Of a DNA stretch of 64,000 nucleotides, positions 25,547-33,343 are shown in pieces; position 1 is the stretch's first letter, and every line of letters begins with the position of its first letter. The position numbers and the translations under genes were made by a program. Source of the stretch: Sandaracinaceae bacterium (GTDB taxonomy: Bacteria > Myxococcota_A > Polyangia > Polyangiales > Sandaracinaceae); the NCBI GenBank assembly GCA_019637095.1, contig JAHBWG010000053.1, positions 1 to 64,000 on the forward strand, in the 5' to 3' direction. The notes under the pieces are model-generated. The model ran no database searches. It worked only from the letters and a program-made list of their open reading frames with translations, and was not told where the DNA came from.

Positions 25547-26312
25547 GGGTGAGCAGCCGGCGCAGCTCCGCGTACTCGCCGGGCACCGCGCGGACGAAGC
25601 CCTCCGCGTCGAGGGCCAGACAGAACGCTGCGCGCGCGCGCGCGCGCTCGTTCTCGAACACGCGCCGCGCGAGCCGGTCCGCGGCGCGCGGCTCGACCGC
25701 GCGGGTCACGCCGACCGCGTCGTTCGGCGTGTCGCCGGTGACGAACAGGCACGCGAGCGCGTCGACCGCGACCTTGCCGACGTACGCGGCCAGCGCCTCG
25801 CGCAGCGCGGCCGCCGAGTCGTCGCGCACCGCGACGGCGGCGAAGTCGGCCTCGTGGTCGAGCACCGCCTCGAGCGCGGCGGGGTAGCTCCCGAAGAACC
25901 GCGGCTCTCGCAGCGTGTCGGCGAGGCCGCGCGCGGCGAGCGCGGCGCGCGCGAGGAGGTGACCGCCGACGGAGAGCCGGTCGACCCACGCCGGTCTCGC
26001 GTCGCGCAGCTCGTCGAGCGTCGCGTGCGTACCCCGCTTCGCGACGATCGCGGAGCGATAGGACGTGCTCCCCTGCCGGACGCACTTGAACGCGCTCGCG
26101 AGGCTCGGCTCGAGGCGCGCGCACACCGTCGGCGGCATCCACACGACGTCCGCCTCGCCCCGCTCGGCGCGCTCGGCGAGCTCCGCGTACCCGTCGGCGA
26201 CCTCGATCGTGAGCGTCTCGCCGAGGTCGGCGCGCAGCGACTGGTCGAGGAGCTCCGCGCGCGCGCGCGCTCGCGCCGCGCCGACCGAGGGTGGGAGGAG
26301 GAGCCGCAGCAC
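25539..26312 (-). CDS. PhnD/type 2 periplasmic-binding-fold protein lacking a signal peptide
   Basis: 257 residues. The pattern LRLLLPPSVGAARARA, EVADGYAELAERAERGEADVVWMPPTV, YRSAIVAKRGTHATLDELRDARPAWVD and FGSYPAALEAVLDHEADFAAVAV is that of PhnD-like phosphonate/phosphite-binding proteins (type 2 solute-binding fold). There is no signal peptide or ABC permease, so it is probably a cytoplasmic ligand sensor or stand-alone binding protein. The GTG start has TAGACT 6 nt upstream, inside the end of the receiver-domain gene. It is followed by coupled envelope-protein genes. Confidence 0.75.
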   Translation of the reverse strand: MLRLLLPPSVGAARARARAELLDQSLRADLGETLTIEVADGYAELAERAERGEADVVWMPPTVCARLEPSLASAFKCVRQGSTSYRSAIVAKRGTHATLDELRDARPAWVDRLSVGGHLLARAALAARGLADTLREPRFFGSYPAALEAVLDHEADFAAVAVRDDSAAALREALAAYVGKVAVDALACLFVTGDTPNDAVGVTRAVEPRAADRLARRVFENERARARAAFCLALDAEGFVRAVPGEYAELRRLLTHA

Positions 26313-26318
26313 GGGCGC

Positions 26319-26324
26319 AGTCTA
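26319..26324 (-). promoter_or_regulatory. -10 hexamer TAGACT, probable leaderless promoter
   Basis: On the minus strand TAGACT ends 6 nt before the GTG at 26312. It overlaps the last codons of the upstream receiver gene, suggesting an internal promoter. Confidence 0.5.
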
Positions 26325-26768
26325 CTCCGAGGCGCGCTCGCCCCCGCCGCCGTCGTCGGCCGCGCGCAGGAAGCCCGAGCGCGAGCCGGGGCGCTGCGTC
26401 GCGAGCGCGACGAGCGCGTCGACGAGCGCGGCCGGGTCGGTGTCCTTCGAGCGCGCGAGGTCGAACGATCCGAGCTCGCGATCCGGCACGCTCGCGAGCT
26501 GCGCGGTGAGCAGCGCGAGCGGCGGGCACGAGCTCCGCAGCGCCTCGCGCAGCCGAGCGGCGAGCCCGGCGCCCGTGCCGTGCGCGCCGAGGTCGTAGTC
26601 GAGGACGAAGAGGTCGGGGACGCCGTCTTCGAGCCGCGCGAGCGCGTCGTCGGGTCGCTCGAGCGTGTCGACCTCCGCGCCCGCCTGCCGCAGCAGCCGA
26701 GCCAGCGCGCGCAGCCAGGTCGGGTCGTCGTCGACCAGCACGATCCGCGGGTTGTCTCGGTCGCCCAT
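26322..26768 (-). CDS. Receiver-domain protein
   Basis: 148 residues. IVLVDDDPTW has the acidic pocket, LFVLDYDLG the phospho-acceptor Asp near residue 56, and LALLTAQ the switch Thr. The usual Lys-Pro is replaced by RSKDTDP, and the last alpha-beta unit is altered, so it may be an atypical receiver. A Gly/Asp/Glu-rich tail follows. No output domain. TATCGT lies 11 nt upstream of the ATG. Nine bp separate it from the PhnD-like gene, hinting at a shared sensory role. Confidence 0.8.
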   Translation of the reverse strand: MGDRDNPRIVLVDDDPTWLRALARLLRQAGAEVDTLERPDDALARLEDGVPDLFVLDYDLGAHGTGAGLAARLREALRSSCPPLALLTAQLASVPDRELGSFDLARSKDTDPAALVDALVALATQRPGSRSGFLRAADDGGGGERASE

Positions 26769-26804
26769 CGAGTCACCGGACGATAGCAGCGAACCCGACG
26801 CGCT

Positions 26805-27989
26805 TCACGGCCCGGGCGCGCCGCGCCGGAACCAGGCGCCGAGGATCGCGCGCTCCTCGTCGGTCATGCCGGTCAGGTTCGAGAGCGGCATCTGCTGCGT
26901 CACCACGACCTGGTTGTGGATGCGCGCCGCGCGATCGACGATCTCGGTCGGCTGGTCGAACACGATGCCCTGCGGCGCCACCGGGTAGAGCGTCGAGGTC
27001 GGCTGCGCGCTGTGGCACTCGACGCACCGGCGCTCGACGATGTCGCGCACCATCGCGAAGGTCACCTCGCCCTCGTACGCGGTGCTGCGCGGCGCGCTCA
27101 CGAGCGCGAGCCCGAGCATCCCCGCCGCCGCGACGGGCAGGATCCACACGTTCTTCTTCCCCTGCCCGCGCAGGTTGAACCAGTGGCGCACCCCCGCGCC
27201 GACGAGGCTGATCCCGGCGAGCAGGGCCCAGCCCCACGCGTGCTGGAACGTCATCGGGTAGTGGTTGCTCACCATGATGAAGAGCACGGGGAGCGTGAGG
27301 TAGTTGTTGTGCAAAGAACGTTGCGCCGCGTCGCGCCCGAGCGCCGGGTCGGGCCCCTCGCCCTTCGTCATCGCCTCCACCGAGCGCTTCTGGTTCGGGA
27401 TGATCACGAAGAAGACGTTCCACGCCATGATCGTGCCGATGAGGGCGCCGACGTGCATGTACGCGGCCCGCGCGCCGAAGACCTCGCTGAGCCCGTACGC
27501 GACGCCGGTCATCAGCGAGAAGCCCAGGACGGCGAAGGGCACCGGGTAGCGCCCGAGCGGGCTCTTGCAGAGGGCGTGATAGACGAGCCAGCCCGCGATC
27601 AGCGTGCCGACGCCGACGCCGATCGCGACCGCGGGATCCAGGTTCGCGACGCGACGGTCGACGAGGTACGCGGTCGGCTCGAGGTAGTAGACGAGCACGA
27701 GCAGCGCCGCGCCGGTGACCCAGGTGAAGTACGCCTCGTACTTGAACCAGTGAAGGAGCTTCGGCAGCGCGGGCGGCGCGACCTCGTACTTCACCACCTG
27801 GTAGAAGTGACCGCCGTGGATCGACCACAGCTCGCCCGCGACGCCCGGCGGTGGCTTGTCGCTCAGCACGGGGCGGACGTGGTTGTTGAGCCAGTTGAAG
27901 TAGAACGAGGTGCCGATCCACGCGGCGCCGAAGATGATGTGCAGCCAGCGCGTGACGAGCGCGAGCCAGTCGACGACCTGTACGTCCAT
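26805..27989 (-). CDS. puuD: Urate hydroxylase PuuD (membrane, cytochrome c-linked)
   Basis: 394 residues. The N-terminal region (WLALVTRWLHIIFGAAWIGTSFYFNWLNNHV) and about eight membrane helices match PuuD (COG3748), which oxidises urate to 5-hydroxyisourate in bacteria lacking soluble uricase. A C-terminal cytochrome c domain carries CVECH near residue 320 and a downstream QQMPL that supplies the axial Met, so electrons leave through a c-type haem on the periplasmic face. The ATG at 27989 starts just before the family N-terminus; a GTG at 28019 is in frame. TACGCT on the minus strand ends 13 nt upstream. Pairs functionally with the xanthine dehydrogenase genes at 32445-37056. Confidence 0.9.
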   Translation of the reverse strand: MDVQVVDWLALVTRWLHIIFGAAWIGTSFYFNWLNNHVRPVLSDKPPPGVAGELWSIHGGHFYQVVKYEVAPPALPKLLHWFKYEAYFTWVTGAALLVLVYYLEPTAYLVDRRVANLDPAVAIGVGVGTLIAGWLVYHALCKSPLGRYPVPFAVLGFSLMTGVAYGLSEVFGARAAYMHVGALIGTIMAWNVFFVIIPNQKRSVEAMTKGEGPDPALGRDAAQRSLHNNYLTLPVLFIMVSNHYPMTFQHAWGWALLAGISLVGAGVRHWFNLRGQGKKNVWILPVAAAGMLGLALVSAPRSTAYEGEVTFAMVRDIVERRCVECHSAQPTSTLYPVAPQGIVFDQPTEIVDRAARIHNQVVVTQQMPLSNLTGMTDEERAILGAWFRRGAPGP

Positions 27990-28129
27990 GGAGGCGGGGA
28001 CGAGCGTACCATCCCGCACGCTCGGGACGCCGCGAGATGGGGACCAGAGACCCGTGCGTGGTGCTCCTCGCGTCGCGGTTCGGGGCTGGTCCGATCACTG
28101 CTACGCTGGCTCCGATCGGAGGTCTTCGA

Positions 28130-29296
28130 ATGCACGCACGCTGGCTCGCGGCGCTGGCGCTCGCCGCCCTGGGAACGACGCCGATCGTCGGCTGCGACTG
28201 CTCGGCCTCGCCGATCCGACCCGGCTGCACCGCGGGTGAGGCCGACTGTCCCTGCGCGAGCGGCGATCGCTGCCTGACCGGCCTCGAGTGCGTTGGGGGG
28301 ATCTGCACCGACCCGACGGGCACCGGGCGCGATGCTGGCGGTGGCGGCCCGATGGACGGGTCGCTGCCGCGCGCGGACGCGGGCCCCGAGGGGCCGCCCG
28401 ACGTGGGCCCGAACCCGGACGCGTTCTTCGCGGACGACCCGCCGCCGATGGTCTGCCTCGAGGACGGCGGGATGGGGCCGCCGGTCGATCCGCCGGGCGG
28501 CACGCCGGAGTGCCCCGACGACAAGAACCGCGAGGGCTGCCGGTGCGACACCCCGGGCGAGACCGCGGCGTGCTGGCCGGGCCTCCGCGCGAACCGCAAC
28601 CGCGGGATCTGCCGCGACGGCACGACGACCTGCGAGGCGTTCGACGAGTTCACCGGCCGCTGGGGCGCCTGCCGCGGCTACGTCCTGCCGACCGAGGGCG
28701 CGACCCGCGGGCCCGCCGCGTGCCGCTGCTTCTCGATGGGCCAGTGGCAGATCGACAACCTCAGCCCGTGCTTCGTCGACTACGGCGCGCGCGGCGTCTA
28801 CGCGGTGAGCACCTACGTCGACGGCGCCGGCCGGTCGCAGTGTCCGACCCTTCCGTCCGGCGCGAGCCCGCCGCCCGCGCCGCAGGCCGGGACGAGCTGG
28901 AGCACCGATCGGCTCACCGTCGACTGCGAGGGCCGCTTCGAGCTCTGCTACACGCTGCGCGCGGGTAACGCGGACACGGCGAGCCCGAGCGACTGCGTGC
29001 TCGCGCGCGTGTGTACGGGGGACTTCTGGTACTCCACCCGCGACGCCCTCCAAGAGCTGCCGCCGCTGCCGTCGTGGACGAGCCCCGACTCGGCGTGCGC
29101 GCGCAGCTTCCGCGACTCGGGCGGCTACGGCGAGATGAGCGTGCTCGGCCTGAGCGTGGAGTGCGACCCCGTCGACGACGGCAGCGGCGCCGAGTACGTG
29201 TTCAACCGCGTCAACTACTGCCCGCTGAGCTGCAACACCAACCCGACGGCGCCCGGCTGCGAGCGCTGCATGATGGGCGGCTCGGGCACGTTCTGA
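28130..29296 (+). CDS. Cys-rich secreted lipoprotein
   Basis: 388 residues. The signal peptide (MHARWLAALALAALGTTPIVGCDC) ends in a lipobox at VGC. The mature part is rich in Cys (over 25) in short loops (CTAGEADCPCASGDRC, CVGGIC, CRCDTPGETAACW, CSMGQ-like CFSMGQW) and ends CERCMMGGSGTF. An Asp/Gly/Pro linker follows the first Cys cluster. No enzymatic motif recognised; probably a disulfide-stabilised surface protein. The start is decided by GGAGG 7 nt before the ATG at 28130; TACGCT 22 nt upstream of the ATG may be the -10. An in-frame ATG at 28037 lacks these signals. Confidence 0.75.
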   Translation: MHARWLAALALAALGTTPIVGCDCSASPIRPGCTAGEADCPCASGDRCLTGLECVGGICTDPTGTGRDAGGGGPMDGSLPRADAGPEGPPDVGPNPDAFFADDPPPMVCLEDGGMGPPVDPPGGTPECPDDKNREGCRCDTPGETAACWPGLRANRNRGICRDGTTTCEAFDEFTGRWGACRGYVLPTEGATRGPAACRCFSMGQWQIDNLSPCFVDYGARGVYAVSTYVDGAGRSQCPTLPSGASPPPAPQAGTSWSTDRLTVDCEGRFELCYTLRAGNADTASPSDCVLARVCTGDFWYSTRDALQELPPLPSWTSPDSACARSFRDSGGYGEMSVLGLSVECDPVDDGSGAEYVFNRVNYCPLSCNTNPTAPGCERCMMGGSGTF

Positions 29297-29303
29297 CGCG
29301 CGC

Positions 29304-30566
29304 TCAGAACCGCCGCTGCGGGCCCGGCGGCGGGAGGTGATCGTAGAAGCCGACGTCGCGTAGGAAGCGCGCGATGTACCGGAGGTAGCTGCCGCGATCG
29401 AGGTGCAGGAGGTGGCTCCCCGGGAACCAGTGGATCCGGCAGCGCCCCCAGTGGTCCCACAAGAGGCGCGAGTGCTTGGGCGGCGCGAGCCGGTCGCCGA
29501 CGCCGCCGATCACGAACAGGCGCTCGCGCGCGATCCGCGGCGCGTAGCTGAGCGGGCAGCTCACGGCGAGCATGTGCCGCACGTCCTCGACACCGACGCC
29601 GAGCAGCCTCATGCCGGTGCGCACCGCGAGCCCGATCGGCTCCCACTCGTGCACGAGGTCCGCGACGCTCGCGACCGGCACGTTCGGGATCGCGAAGCGC
29701 AGGCGCGGCTCGGCGGCCGCGAGGAGCGCCGCGGTGTGGCCGCCGAGGCTCACGCCCATCACGCCGACCTGCGTGACGCCGAGCTCGCGCTCGAAGTGGT
29801 CGAGGAAGATGCGGAAGTCGTGGACCGCTTGTCCGAAGGCCTCGTTGATGTGGTTGACGCCCCCGGAGAAGAAGCCGTGGCCCGAGAACGGCGAGTAGCG
29901 CGTCTGGCGCCGCCCGTGGAACGGCAGCGTGTAGAGCGCGACGTCGAAGCCCATGTGGTAGAGCCACGGCAGCGCGAAGAACCACTCGTTGATCAGCGCG
30001 AGGTCGGCGGAGAAGCCATGGATCGCGACGATCAGCGGGCGACCTCCGTCCGGGTGGCGCCAGTGCCGCAGGTGCGCGACGCGGTTGTCGCGGTGCCGCA
30101 GGTAGTCGGCTCGCTCGCGCGGGTTCGCGGGCACGTACGGGCTCTCGAACGAGAGGTCCTGTGTCACGCCCGGACCGAGCGGCCGCACACGCGAGAAGCG
30201 CGCGCTGCGCGTCGCGACGCGGACGCCGGCGGGCGGCGTGCGGAAGAAGCGCGTCGGGTCGCCGCTCTCCGCCATCGGGCCGTAGAACGAGCGATCGGCG
30301 AGCGCGCCCGAGAGCTTCCTGGGCGTGAACCCGAGCGGCAGCGCGGTCGTGCCGACGAGGCACGCGCCCACGGTGCGGATCACCACGTCGCTCGCCGCCG
30401 TCGCGCGGACCTGCACGCGGTCGGCGAGGGCGAGCTCGAACGGCTCTTCGCGCCGGTGGAAGTCGCGGTCGAGGTGCTCCCACCACCGCGCGCCCTCCGG
30501 CATCATCACCGGCGCGTCTTTGCTTTTCTCGTGAGCGATGCGCGAAACGACCGACGCCTTACTCAT
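29304..30566 (-). CDS. Alpha/beta hydrolase
   Basis: 420 residues. LIVAIHGFSADL near 180-190 gives the oxyanion region, GVMGVSLGGH near 268-277 the nucleophile elbow with Ser in GVSLGG, VIGGVGDRLAPP the probable catalytic Asp, and FPGSHLLHLD the catalytic His. The first 170 residues precede the core and are not recognised; such long N-terminal parts occur in the abhydrolase_18/DUF2048-like group. No signal peptide. The ATG at 30566 has TATCCT 8 nt upstream on its strand. It is divergent from the membrane kinase gene. Substrate unknown. Confidence 0.8.
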   Translation of the reverse strand: MSKASVVSRIAHEKSKDAPVMMPEGARWWEHLDRDFHRREEPFELALADRVQVRATAASDVVIRTVGACLVGTTALPLGFTPRKLSGALADRSFYGPMAESGDPTRFFRTPPAGVRVATRSARFSRVRPLGPGVTQDLSFESPYVPANPRERADYLRHRDNRVAHLRHWRHPDGGRPLIVAIHGFSADLALINEWFFALPWLYHMGFDVALYTLPFHGRRQTRYSPFSGHGFFSGGVNHINEAFGQAVHDFRIFLDHFERELGVTQVGVMGVSLGGHTAALLAAAEPRLRFAIPNVPVASVADLVHEWEPIGLAVRTGMRLLGVGVEDVRHMLAVSCPLSYAPRIARERLFVIGGVGDRLAPPKHSRLLWDHWGRCRIHWFPGSHLLHLDRGSYLRYIARFLRDVGFYDHLPPPGPQRRF

Positions 30567-30574
30567 TCGTCCCG

Positions 30575-30580
30575 AGGATA
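30575..30580 (-). promoter_or_regulatory. -10 hexamer TATCCT, probable leaderless promoter
   Basis: On the minus strand TATCCT ends 8 nt before the ATG at 30566 of the alpha/beta hydrolase gene. Confidence 0.5.
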
Positions 30581-30622
30581 GCGTGACGGACGGGTGACCG
30601 CTTTTTTTCGGCCGAGTGTGTG

Positions 30623-30628
30623 TATCGT
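30623..30628 (+). promoter_or_regulatory. -10 hexamer TATCGT, probable leaderless promoter
   Basis: TATCGT ends 6 nt before the GTG at 30635. This favours that GTG over the in-frame GTG at 30620, which lies upstream of the hexamer. Confidence 0.5.
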
Positions 30629-30634
30629 GCCGCA

Positions 30635-32431
30635 GTGGACGAGACGCTCGATGCGCGGCTCGCGAGCGCGGGGGTGGACGCGACGACGTCGATCGGCGCG
30701 ACGATCCGACCCACCCTCGCCGACGCCTCGCTCGGCGCGACGCTCGAGAGCGCGCCGAGCGCCGCGGCGCTACCGCGGCTGAGCGTCGATCTCGACGGGC
30801 TCGAGGGCGGGGCCCGCGAGGCGCCGCCTTCGCTCGGCTCGGACCTCGAGGTCCGCGGCGTGCTCGGCGAGGGCGGCATGGGGCGCGTGCTCGTCGCGCG
30901 CCAGCGCTCGCTCGCGCGCGACGTCGCGCTCAAGACGACGAAGGACCCACAGAACACCGTCGCGGCGAGCGCGCTCCTCGCGGAGGGCGCGATCACCGGC
31001 CAGCTCGAGCACCCCGCCATCGTGCCCGTCCACCTGCTCGGCCTCGACGCGGGCGGGCGCCCGACGATCGTGATGAAGCGCATCGAGGGCGTCGCCTGGC
31101 GCGCGCTGTGGGAGCGCGCGGATCACGAGGTCTGGGACGACTGGCCCGGCAAGCCCGACGACCGGCTCCCGGGGCACCTGGCGATCCTGATGCAGGTCGC
31201 CAACGCGCTGCACTTCGCGCACAGCCGCGGGTTCGTGCACCGCGACGTGAAGCTCGACAACGTCTTGATCGGGCGCTTCGGCGACGTCTACCTCGCGGAC
31301 TGGGGCGTCGCGACGCGCGTCGGCACGCGCGAGCCGCACCTCGTCGGCACGCCGGGCTACATGGCGCGCGAGATGGCGGGCGGCGGTCTCGTCGACGAGC
31401 GGACGGACGTGTACCTCTTGGGCGCGACGCTGCACGAGATCTTGACGGGTCGGCAGCGCCACGACCGCGACACCGTCGCGCAGGCGATCCTGTGCGCATG
31501 GCTCTCCGAGCCCTACGCGTACGGCCCCGAGGTCCCCGCCGACCTCGCCGCGCTCGCGAACGCCGCGTGCGATCCGGACCCCGCGAAGCGGCCCCAGAGC
31601 CCGCGCGCGTTCCGCGACGCGATCGCCGCCCACCTCGCGCACCGCGAGCTCGCCGCGCTCGCGCGGGACGCGACGGCGCGGGTCGACCGGCTCGAGGCGC
31701 TCGCGGCGCTGAGCGAGCCGACCCTCGAGGAGCGCGCGGAGCTCGATCGGCTCGCCGCCGAGGCGAGCTTCGCGTTCGAGCGCGCGTTCGCGGGCTGGCC
31801 GGGCGACGAGCCCTCGCGCGCGGCCCACGCCCGGCTCGAGGCCCTCTTGCGCGCGCGGCGCGAGCGCGCGGCCGCCCTCGAGCGTGACGCACACCAGCGC
31901 GACCCGCGCGTCTCGGCGATGAAGCGCGCGCTCGGGCTCGCCCTGCTCGCCCTCGCGGGCGGCGCCATCTCGGCCGTCGCCCTCGCGCAGGCTCGGGAGC
32001 CGACACCGATCGAGGCGGTGCTCTATCCGGTCGCGACCCTCGTGGCGCTCGTCGTCGGGACCGCGGTGTTCCGGCGCGCCGCCTTCCGTACCCGCGTGAA
32101 CCGCGACCTCACGCTGATCCTGCACGTGCTGATGCTGCTCGTCCTGCTCGGCCGCGCGCTCGGGCTGCTCGTCGAGGTCCCGCTCGCGCACCACTTCGCG
32201 CGCGACAGCTTCGCGCTCGCCGCCGCCGGGCTCATCGCGGCGATCGCCTACCTGCGCTGGTTCGCGTGGGTCGCGCTCTTCTACGCTGCTTGCGGCGTCG
32301 TGTGTACGCTCGTCCCGAGCGCGGCGCTGCCCGCCTTCGCGCTCACGACGGCGTTCTCGATCGCGGTCGCGGCCGTGTTCCAGTGGCTCGAGGCGCGCGC
32401 CGCGGTCGGTCCGCGCGCGCCGCCGTCATGA
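30635..32431 (+). CDS. Ser/Thr protein kinase with polytopic C-terminal membrane domain
   Basis: 598 residues from the GTG at 30635 (an upstream GTG at 30620 is also in frame). The kinase domain has LGEGGMGRVL, Lys in VALKTT, HRDVKLDN and a DWG (LADWGVAT) in place of DFG, with YMAREM replacing the APE motif. DWG forms occur in active bacterial kinases, so activity is likely. A charged helical segment (about 345-430) is followed by about six membrane helices (RALGLALLALAGGAISAVALA, AVLYPVATLVALVVGTAVF, and four more) filling the C-terminal 170 residues. No extracellular sensor domain: signal perception would be within the membrane. It is divergent from the alpha/beta hydrolase and 13 bp before xdhC. 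Confidence 0.85.
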   Translation: MDETLDARLASAGVDATTSIGATIRPTLADASLGATLESAPSAAALPRLSVDLDGLEGGAREAPPSLGSDLEVRGVLGEGGMGRVLVARQRSLARDVALKTTKDPQNTVAASALLAEGAITGQLEHPAIVPVHLLGLDAGGRPTIVMKRIEGVAWRALWERADHEVWDDWPGKPDDRLPGHLAILMQVANALHFAHSRGFVHRDVKLDNVLIGRFGDVYLADWGVATRVGTREPHLVGTPGYMAREMAGGGLVDERTDVYLLGATLHEILTGRQRHDRDTVAQAILCAWLSEPYAYGPEVPADLAALANAACDPDPAKRPQSPRAFRDAIAAHLAHRELAALARDATARVDRLEALAALSEPTLEERAELDRLAAEASFAFERAFAGWPGDEPSRAAHARLEALLRARRERAAALERDAHQRDPRVSAMKRALGLALLALAGGAISAVALAQAREPTPIEAVLYPVATLVALVVGTAVFRRAAFRTRVNRDLTLILHVLMLLVLLGRALGLLVEVPLAHHFARDSFALAAAGLIAAIAYLRWFAWVALFYAACGVVCTLVPSAALPAFALTTAFSIAVAAVFQWLEARAAVGPRAPPS

Positions 32432-32444
32432 GCTAAGCTGCGGC

Positions 32445-33308
32445 ATGCGCGAGGTGACCGAGGCGACCCTGCGGCTGCTCGACGAGGGCGGCCGAGGCGC
32501 GCTCGCCACGGTGATCCGCTCGAGCGGCTCGACGCCCCAAGAGCCGGGGGCGCGCATGCTGCTCCTGCCCGACGGAACGAGCGTCGGGACGATCGGCGGC
32601 GGCGCGATCGAGCACCACGTGCTCGAGGAGCTGCGCGCGTGCCTCGCCGACGGGCGGCCGCGCGTCGTGCAGAAGGACCTCGTGCGCGACCTCGCCATGT
32701 GCTGCGGAGGCCGGATGGAGGTGTTCGTGGAGCCGATCGAGGGGAGGCCCCGCCTCGTGGTGTTCGGCGCCGGCCACGTGGGCAAGGCCACCGCGGCGCT
32801 CGCCCAGACGCTCGGCTTCCGCGTGCTCGTCGTCGACGACCGCGAGGAGCTCAACAGCGAGGCTCGCTTCTCGGGCTGTCAACGGGTCTTGCTCGAGCCG
32901 TCCGAGGCCGCCGCCGCCGTGGCGCCGACCGACCGCGACTGGCTGCTCGTGGTAACGCACGACCACCGCCTCGACGAGGAGGCGGTCGACGTGTTCGCGC
33001 GCCTGCCGCACCGCTACCTCGGCCTGATCGGCAGCCGGCGCAAGATCTACCGCATCCTCTCCCGTATCGCGGCGCGCCGCGGCCTGCCGGATCTGTCGCG
33101 CACGTACGCGCCCGTCGGGCTCGACCTCGGCGCGGTGAGCCCCGAGGAGATCGCCGTGAGCATCGCGGCCGAGCTCGTCGCGCTGCGCCACGGGCACGCC
33201 GCCGCGCACCTGCGCGCCCTCGACGATCCGGCGCTCGCGCGCGTGCTCGGCGGCGAGCTCTGTGCCGAAGCCGCCGCCGAGCTCCCGCCCGGCGCGTCGA
33301 GCAAGTGA
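32445..33308 (+). CDS. xdhC: XdhC, molybdenum cofactor insertion/sulfuration factor
   Basis: 287 residues. The N-terminal XdhC/CoxI domain (ALATVIRSSGSTPQEPGARMLLLPDG, then GTIGGGAIE) is followed by a Rossmann-like C-terminal domain (RLVVFGAGHVGKATAALA, VVDDREE, YLGLIGSRRK). XdhC binds the molybdenum cofactor, promotes its sulfuration and delivers it to xanthine dehydrogenase. CCGG in LAMCCGGRMEVFVEP holds the conserved Cys of the family. It precedes xdhA by 35 bp. TAAGCT ends 5 nt before the ATG and overlaps the region just after the kinase stop. Confidence 0.92.
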   Translation: MREVTEATLRLLDEGGRGALATVIRSSGSTPQEPGARMLLLPDGTSVGTIGGGAIEHHVLEELRACLADGRPRVVQKDLVRDLAMCCGGRMEVFVEPIEGRPRLVVFGAGHVGKATAALAQTLGFRVLVVDDREELNSEARFSGCQRVLLEPSEAAAAVAPTDRDWLLVVTHDHRLDEEAVDVFARLPHRYLGLIGSRRKIYRILSRIAARRGLPDLSRTYAPVGLDLGAVSPEEIAVSIAAELVALRHGHAAAHLRALDDPALARVLGGELCAEAAAELPPGASSK

Positions 33309-33331
33309 CGCCCCGCGCGGCGGGGATGCGA

Positions 33332-33337
33332 TAAGCT
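33332..33337 (+). promoter_or_regulatory. -10 hexamer TAAGCT, probable leaderless promoter for xdhA
   Basis: TAAGCT ends 6 nt before the ATG at 33344, so xdhA can be transcribed separately from xdhC. Confidence 0.5.
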
Positions 33338-33343
33338 GCCCCG

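Noticed and set aside
30574-30620. The run of seven T at 30602-30608 as an intrinsic terminator
   Set aside because: No stem precedes it on the plus strand, and both flanking genes are transcribed outward from this spacer, so nothing needs to end there.
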